NCBI GenBank assembly: GCA_002686955.1
Contig: NYZA01000197.1
Span: forward strand, 1-28,023
Length of the DNA: 28,023 bases
Reading direction: 5' to 3'
From: Gemmatimonadota bacterium
Lineage (GTDB): Bacteria; GCA-2686955
Both the position numbers and the translations under genes were made by a program. The notes beneath the pieces are model-generated. The model ran no database searches and was not told the DNA's origin. It saw nothing but the letters and a program-made list of their open reading frames with translations. Below, piece by piece: positions 24,246 to 28,023 of the stretch (positions are counted from its first letter, which is position 1; the number at the start of each line of letters is the position of its first letter).

Positions 24246-26420
24246 ATGGGTCCAGACAGACGAAGACTCCATGGTAGCAAGCAGATCGAGATCGACGGTC
24301 TGAAAGACCCGTTGGATGCCGACGCGGGTATGTCAGACCTACTCGGAGGGGGTGGTCGCGAGGCCGGCACCTTCGATATTCGCCACTACCTGGCGATGGT
24401 GAGGCGGCGCTGGCGACTCATACTCGGTGTCGCGCTTCTCGGTCTTGCGATAGGTGGTTGGCACGCAGTCTCGGAGCAGGAGTTCTACCGCTCCCAGACC
24501 CGACTCCTTCTCGAGTCCGGCGGTGGGCTGGTCGTCATGAACCAGAAGCTCACCTACGTGCCCTCGCAATCGATGAACACCTTCGTTGAGATTCTCAGAA
24601 CAGAGAACGTGTTGAAGAAGGTGCTGACGCGACTGAATCTCCCAATGTCCGCGGCCGAATTGCGATCCCATATCGAGTTTACGCCGCAGCATCAAACCAA
24701 TATCTTGCAGATCGCCGTCACGCACCCGCAGCGGGAGCTGGCGCAGAGCATCTGCCGCGAGGTTGCGGCCGTGGCGGTGGACGAGGTCGATGCGATCTAC
24801 AGCTCGTCGACCGGCGGGGCGTATCAAACCCTCGGAGAGCAGTTGGAGAAGACCAAGATTCAGCTGATGAAGGCTGAGGAGCGGATCAAGGACTTCGTGC
24901 GAAGCAAGGGCTATCGCAATCTGAAGAACGAGAACAGTGCTCGCCTCAGCCGCCTCTCGTCGCTCACGAATACCTACAACGATTCTCAGGTGAGCATCCG
25001 CGTCGCCGAGACCGGCCTCGACTACGAGGCGGCACGCCTTGCGATGACCGACTCCCTCATCGTGAAGGAGGCGACCTACTCGACTCCTCTCCACGTGGAG
25101 ATCATCAACCTCGAGACGGAGCTGGCGAAGCTCCTCACGAACTACACCGAAGAGCACCCGAGGGTACGCTCGCTCAGAAGGAGTGTCGACCGCCTACGTT
25201 CCATGATGGAGTCCAACACGGAGCGTGGCGTGCGGGTCGAGACCAGGGCGGTCAATCCGATCCGGCAGGATCTGGTCCAGCAGCTCGCGCAGGGACGCAC
25301 CCAGGTCATGCGTGAGAAGGCCCGGCAGAGCGAAATCCGCCGCCTGATCAACGAGATCGAAGAGCGCCTGCGCACCGCCCCCGAGGACAACCTGGCGTTG
25401 GCGCGTCTGGAGCGCGAAAAGGCCGGACTGGAGAACACCTACTTCTCGATGCTCCGCAAGTACGAAGAGGCCCGCATGGTGAAGGAGACCGCGCAGGGGA
25501 ATCTGCAGATTCTCGAAGCCGCGGACATCTCTCAATCGGTGCAGCCGAACATGATCCTCATGATGATCGCCGGGTACGTGCTCGGCGGCATCGTTGGCGG
25601 AGTTTTGGCACTCGTCATCGAGAACCTCGATCCGAGAGTCAAGTTCAACGCGCGGATCGAGCGGCAGGTTGGAACCCCGATCGTTGGTGTGATCCCCCGC
25701 TTCGAGCAGGACGAGCGCTACGTCGACTTCTCCAAGCCGCGTGCGCGCATCGCCGAGGCCTACAACATCGTTCGGGCCAACATCGAGTACTCCTTCCCCA
25801 AGCGCGACTCCTGGAGCCTGGTCATCACATCCGGATTCCAGGGCGAAGGCAAGACCTTGACCGCGGTCAACCTGGCGAGGTCGATGGCGGTCGACGGTCG
25901 CAAGGTCGTGTTGATCGACGCTGATCTTCGCCGGACCTACTTGCACCAGATCTTCCTTCTGGAGCGCGATGGCGGGCTCTGCGAGTACCTCTCCGACGAG
26001 TTGACGGCCGATGAGATCCTCAAAGACACCGAGATCGGTGGCTTCAAGGTGATCACGGCTGGGCGCCAGCCGGTGAATCCCGCGCGCCTACTCAACTCCG
26101 AGCGCTTCGATCAACTCCTCGAGCATCTGCGGGCCAACGACTACTACGTGATTATCGACTCCCCGGCCGTGCTTCCGATCGTCGATACCTCCCTGATCGC
26201 GTCGCGCGTAGATGGGCTCCTCCTCATTCTGAAGGAAGGGGCTACACAGCGGCACACGGCACAAAAGACGGTGGAGCGCCTGCGCCGTGTTGGAGCGAAC
26301 TTCGTCGGGGCACTTCTGAATAGCGCATCCGAGAGCGGCTTCGGCTACTACCACTACTACGGCTACCGCTACACCGAGACCTACGGGTACGCCGAAGAGG
26401 CGGCCGAGGTCCAGGCCTGA
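24246..26420 (+). CDS. Wzc-type polysaccharide co-polymerase / BY-kinase
   Basis: A 724-residue inner-membrane protein that sets polysaccharide chain length and cycles through tyrosine autophosphorylation. A Wzz domain surrounds the first membrane helix (WRLILGVALLGLAIGGW, ~56-72). A long periplasmic coiled-coil region follows, then the GNVR-like segment and second helix (MILMMIAGYVLGGIVGG, ~436-459). The cytoplasmic kinase has Walker A SGFQGEGKT (Lys536), Walker A' VVLIDADLRR and Walker B YVIIDSPA. A tyrosine-rich tail with eight Tyr within 17 residues (near 700-716) is the phosphorylation cluster. The P-loop has Gln where Pro is usual. It lies behind the Wza-like gene, presumably on the same sigma54-driven transcript. 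Confidence 0.92.
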   Translation: MGPDRRRLHGSKQIEIDGLKDPLDADAGMSDLLGGGGREAGTFDIRHYLAMVRRRWRLILGVALLGLAIGGWHAVSEQEFYRSQTRLLLESGGGLVVMNQKLTYVPSQSMNTFVEILRTENVLKKVLTRLNLPMSAAELRSHIEFTPQHQTNILQIAVTHPQRELAQSICREVAAVAVDEVDAIYSSSTGGAYQTLGEQLEKTKIQLMKAEERIKDFVRSKGYRNLKNENSARLSRLSSLTNTYNDSQVSIRVAETGLDYEAARLAMTDSLIVKEATYSTPLHVEIINLETELAKLLTNYTEEHPRVRSLRRSVDRLRSMMESNTERGVRVETRAVNPIRQDLVQQLAQGRTQVMREKARQSEIRRLINEIEERLRTAPEDNLALARLEREKAGLENTYFSMLRKYEEARMVKETAQGNLQILEAADISQSVQPNMILMMIAGYVLGGIVGGVLALVIENLDPRVKFNARIERQVGTPIVGVIPRFEQDERYVDFSKPRARIAEAYNIVRANIEYSFPKRDSWSLVITSGFQGEGKTLTAVNLARSMAVDGRKVVLIDADLRRTYLHQIFLLERDGGLCEYLSDELTADEILKDTEIGGFKVITAGRQPVNPARLLNSERFDQLLEHLRANDYYVIIDSPAVLPIVDTSLIASRVDGLLLILKEGATQRHTAQKTVERLRRVGANFVGALLNSASESGFGYYHYYGYRYTETYGYAEEAAEVQA

Positions 26421-26423
26421 CCA

Positions 26424-26490
26424 CGGTCCGTTCATCGAAACCGACCGTCCGAGCTTCAGGGCGGCGCGGCGCTCGTCGTCGGCGCCGCCC
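26424..26490 (+). repeat. Two hairpins between the BY-kinase and FliF/FliG-hybrid genes
   Basis: ACGGTC (26424-26429) pairs with GACCGT (26443-26448). GGGCGGCG (26459-26466) pairs with CGCCGCCC (26483-26490) around a 16-base loop. There is no T-run, so read-through into the next gene is likely, possibly reduced. Confidence 0.4.
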
Positions 26491-26505
26491 GGAGCGGGGG
26501 GAAGC

Positions 26506-28023
26506 GTGAAGACGATCCCTAGACCTATCAGCGAAGAAGAGCAGAGTATTCGTGAGCGGTGGATCACCCGGCTGGGTCGGTGCCTCGCTCTTTCTGCGTC
26601 CCTCGCAGCCCTGCCGACCGGAGCGGTCGCCCAGATCACCTCGTTCGCGCAGCCGGACACCACGGGTGCACCGGCGATGTCGGACCGCACGGTGCAAGAG
26701 GTGGAGTTGGAGCGGGAAATGGCCTCGCGCATCGAGGCGATGGTCGGCGAGATGATCGGCGAGCACCGCGTGCTCGTGTCGGTAGATCTCGATGTGGCGC
26801 GCTGGAAAGTCGATGCGGCGCTCGAGGGCACGGCTCTGGATCCCCTCGCGTCTCTGCCCGGCCTTCCCGTCGCCAGATCGCGAACGGTGACCTCGGCCCG
26901 AAGCCGCTCCAGCATTTCACGAATCCAGGTTCAGGTTTTTCACGAACCGGATCTGGATCCCGGCTTGGCGCTTCAGATCCGCTCGATGGTTCCTGTCTGG
27001 GCCGGGCTCGATCTGGATCGCGGAGACGTCGTCGATCTGCGGCCCCTCGATTTCGACACCTCGCTCGGATCCGCGGAGCGAAGCCGGCTGCTCTATCTGG
27101 CGGCGCTGGGTGTGTTCTTGGCGGCTCTCATCTTGCTCAGCCTTTTCCTCATCCTTCGCGCCATCGGGCGGAAGGCCGGTCCCGGAGAAGAAGAGGACGC
27201 CGATGCCGGCGCGGATATGGATCTGTCCGGCATGGGCTTGGCGGATGAGGCCGGTGGTGGCGGCGAGGGCGATATCGGTGAGGCCAAGCTCACCGAAACG
27301 GAGCCGGAGGCCATGACACGAAACGCGATCGTTCCGATTCAGGAACGTACTTTCTCCTTCCTCAAGGCTCTAAGCGACGAGCAGATGCTGGGCCTCTTGA
27401 AAGACCACGAAGCGCATGAGATCGCCGTAGTGCTCACGGCGCTGCCGGGTGATCGGACCGCTGATCTGCTTTCCGGATTGACCCAGGATATGCAGGGGCG
27501 TGTCATGGAGGAGATGGGCCGCGGTGTTCGTGCGAGCTCGGCCGATCTACGTGCGCTCAGAGAGATTCTGCAGGGCAAGTTGGATACGGAGATCCTCAGG
27601 CCCGACGAGGTCGCGATTGGCGGCGAAGAGGTGTTTCGATCGGTCATGTCGCGGGTGGACACATCCACCGCCAAACAGTTGATCGATGCTCTGAAGATCC
27701 GCAATCCGGAGCTGGCGGCGATCGCCAAGGAGGAGGTCTTCCTCTTCGAGGACGTGCTCGTGCTCGACGAGGTCGCGATCAAACACATCATCGGCTCCAT
27801 GGAGCTTTCCAGCCTGGCGCCAGCCCTCAAACGGTCACCGCGCGAGATCAGGGAGAAGTTCTTCCGCAATTGTTCCGAGCGGGTGCTCGAGATGCTGGAA
27901 GAGGAGCTCGAAGTTTTGCCCTATCAGTCCGATGATCAGGTCGCTCAGGCGCAGCTCGGCGTGGTTCACGCGGCGCGCGCTTTGATCGCCGCCGGTCGGA
28001 TCTCCGCGCCAGGCGCCCGCGCC
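26506..28023 (+). CDS. Membrane-anchored FliF-C / FliG hybrid protein (3' end beyond window)
   Basis: An open frame of 506 codons runs from GTG 26506 (GGGGGGAAG upstream) to the window end without a stop. Residues 1-42 look like a signal peptide (core LALSASLAALPTGAVA). Residues ~66-183 resemble the FliF/YscJ C-terminal periplasmic domain: ASRIEAMVGEMIGEHRVLVSV with VDLD, and later AGLDLDRGDVVDLRPLDF. A membrane helix follows (LLYLAALGVFLAALILLSLF, ~195-217), then an acidic Gly-rich linker (222-265). From ~282 on there are FliG middle and C-terminal domains (FLKALSDEQMLGLLKDHEAHEIAVVL; then EEVFLFEDVLVLDE and LAPALKRSPREIREKFF). The FliG N-domain, which normally binds FliF, is absent, as are the first two FliF ring modules. 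The family motif LDDRSIQ reads LDEVAIK. Function is unknown: a ring or rotor-like scaffold, flagellar or not. Confidence 0.75.
   Translation, partial: MKTIPRPISEEEQSIRERWITRLGRCLALSASLAALPTGAVAQITSFAQPDTTGAPAMSDRTVQEVELEREMASRIEAMVGEMIGEHRVLVSVDLDVARWKVDAALEGTALDPLASLPGLPVARSRTVTSARSRSSISRIQVQVFHEPDLDPGLALQIRSMVPVWAGLDLDRGDVVDLRPLDFDTSLGSAERSRLLYLAALGVFLAALILLSLFLILRAIGRKAGPGEEEDADAGADMDLSGMGLADEAGGGGEGDIGEAKLTETEPEAMTRNAIVPIQERTFSFLKALSDEQMLGLLKDHEAHEIAVVLTALPGDRTADLLSGLTQDMQGRVMEEMGRGVRASSADLRALREILQGKLDTEILRPDEVAIGGEEVFRSVMSRVDTSTAKQLIDALKIRNPELAAIAKEEVFLFEDVLVLDEVAIKHIIGSMELSSLAPALKRSPREIREKFFRNCSERVLEMLEEELEVLPYQSDDQVAQAQLGVVHAARALIAAGRISAPGARA

Noticed and set aside
27361-28023. Reading the last domain as an MgtE N-domain rather than FliG
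   Set aside because: The two folds are related, but the FliG_C pattern (VFLFEDVLVLD, LAPALKRSPREIREKFF, LEMLEEELE) and the fused FliF-C-like part favour FliG.

Overview
This is a GC-rich bacterial chromosomal window, mostly housekeeping genes. The organism is double-membraned, because it encodes a Wza-type outer-membrane polysaccharide export protein and a Wzc-type tyrosine kinase. It is not a close relative of a standard model organism: plsX and fabH are missing from the rpmF-fab cluster, ArgH is short, and a PTS EIIA domain is fused to CBS domains. An uncultured lineage of the FCB/Eisenbacteria or deltaproteobacterial kind would fit. That placement is a weak inference, and no rRNA or other phylogenetic marker was used.

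Left part (1-6301): the end of argG overlaps argH (arginine synthesis). Next come a promoter, a RetSat/CrtI-type FAD oxidoreductase and a translationally coupled TetR regulator. On the minus strand, hemN (anaerobic haem synthesis) is followed by a glutaredoxin-DUF302 fusion with an ATGA overlap. The last gene runs tail to tail into the TetR gene and overlaps it.

Middle (6382-10762): a 4.37 kb unit is bounded by 99-bp inverted repeats that match at 95 of 99 positions, and is flanked by a 7-bp direct repeat TCGAACA. This is the architecture of a transposed element. It contains no transposase I can recognise. It carries a frameshifted, probably 5'-truncated secreted protein (glycosidase-like barrel plus DNRLRE-type domain), a secreted parallel beta-helix protein, a third, partial copy of the repeat end, and a coding-like remnant just inside the right end. 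Without the unit, hemN and a carbamate kinase gene would be divergent neighbours about 190 bp apart.

Core block (10869-22447): arcC; sucC-sucD (TCA cycle); an EIIA-CBS protein and ndk; then DUF177-rpmF-fabD-fabG-acpP-fabF-rnc (50S protein, fatty-acid synthesis, RNase III) behind a good sigma70-type promoter; then etfB-etfA.

Right part (22448-28023): a mostly non-coding stretch with one possible small minus-strand gene leads to a sigma54-type promoter. It is followed by a Wza-like export protein, a Wzc-like BY-kinase, and an open-ended gene that continues past the window. That last gene encodes a signal peptide, a FliF C-terminal-like periplasmic domain, one membrane helix and then FliG middle and C-terminal domains. 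A membrane-anchored FliF/FliG hybrid beside exopolysaccharide export genes is the most unusual protein here. The transposon-like unit is the most unusual DNA structure.
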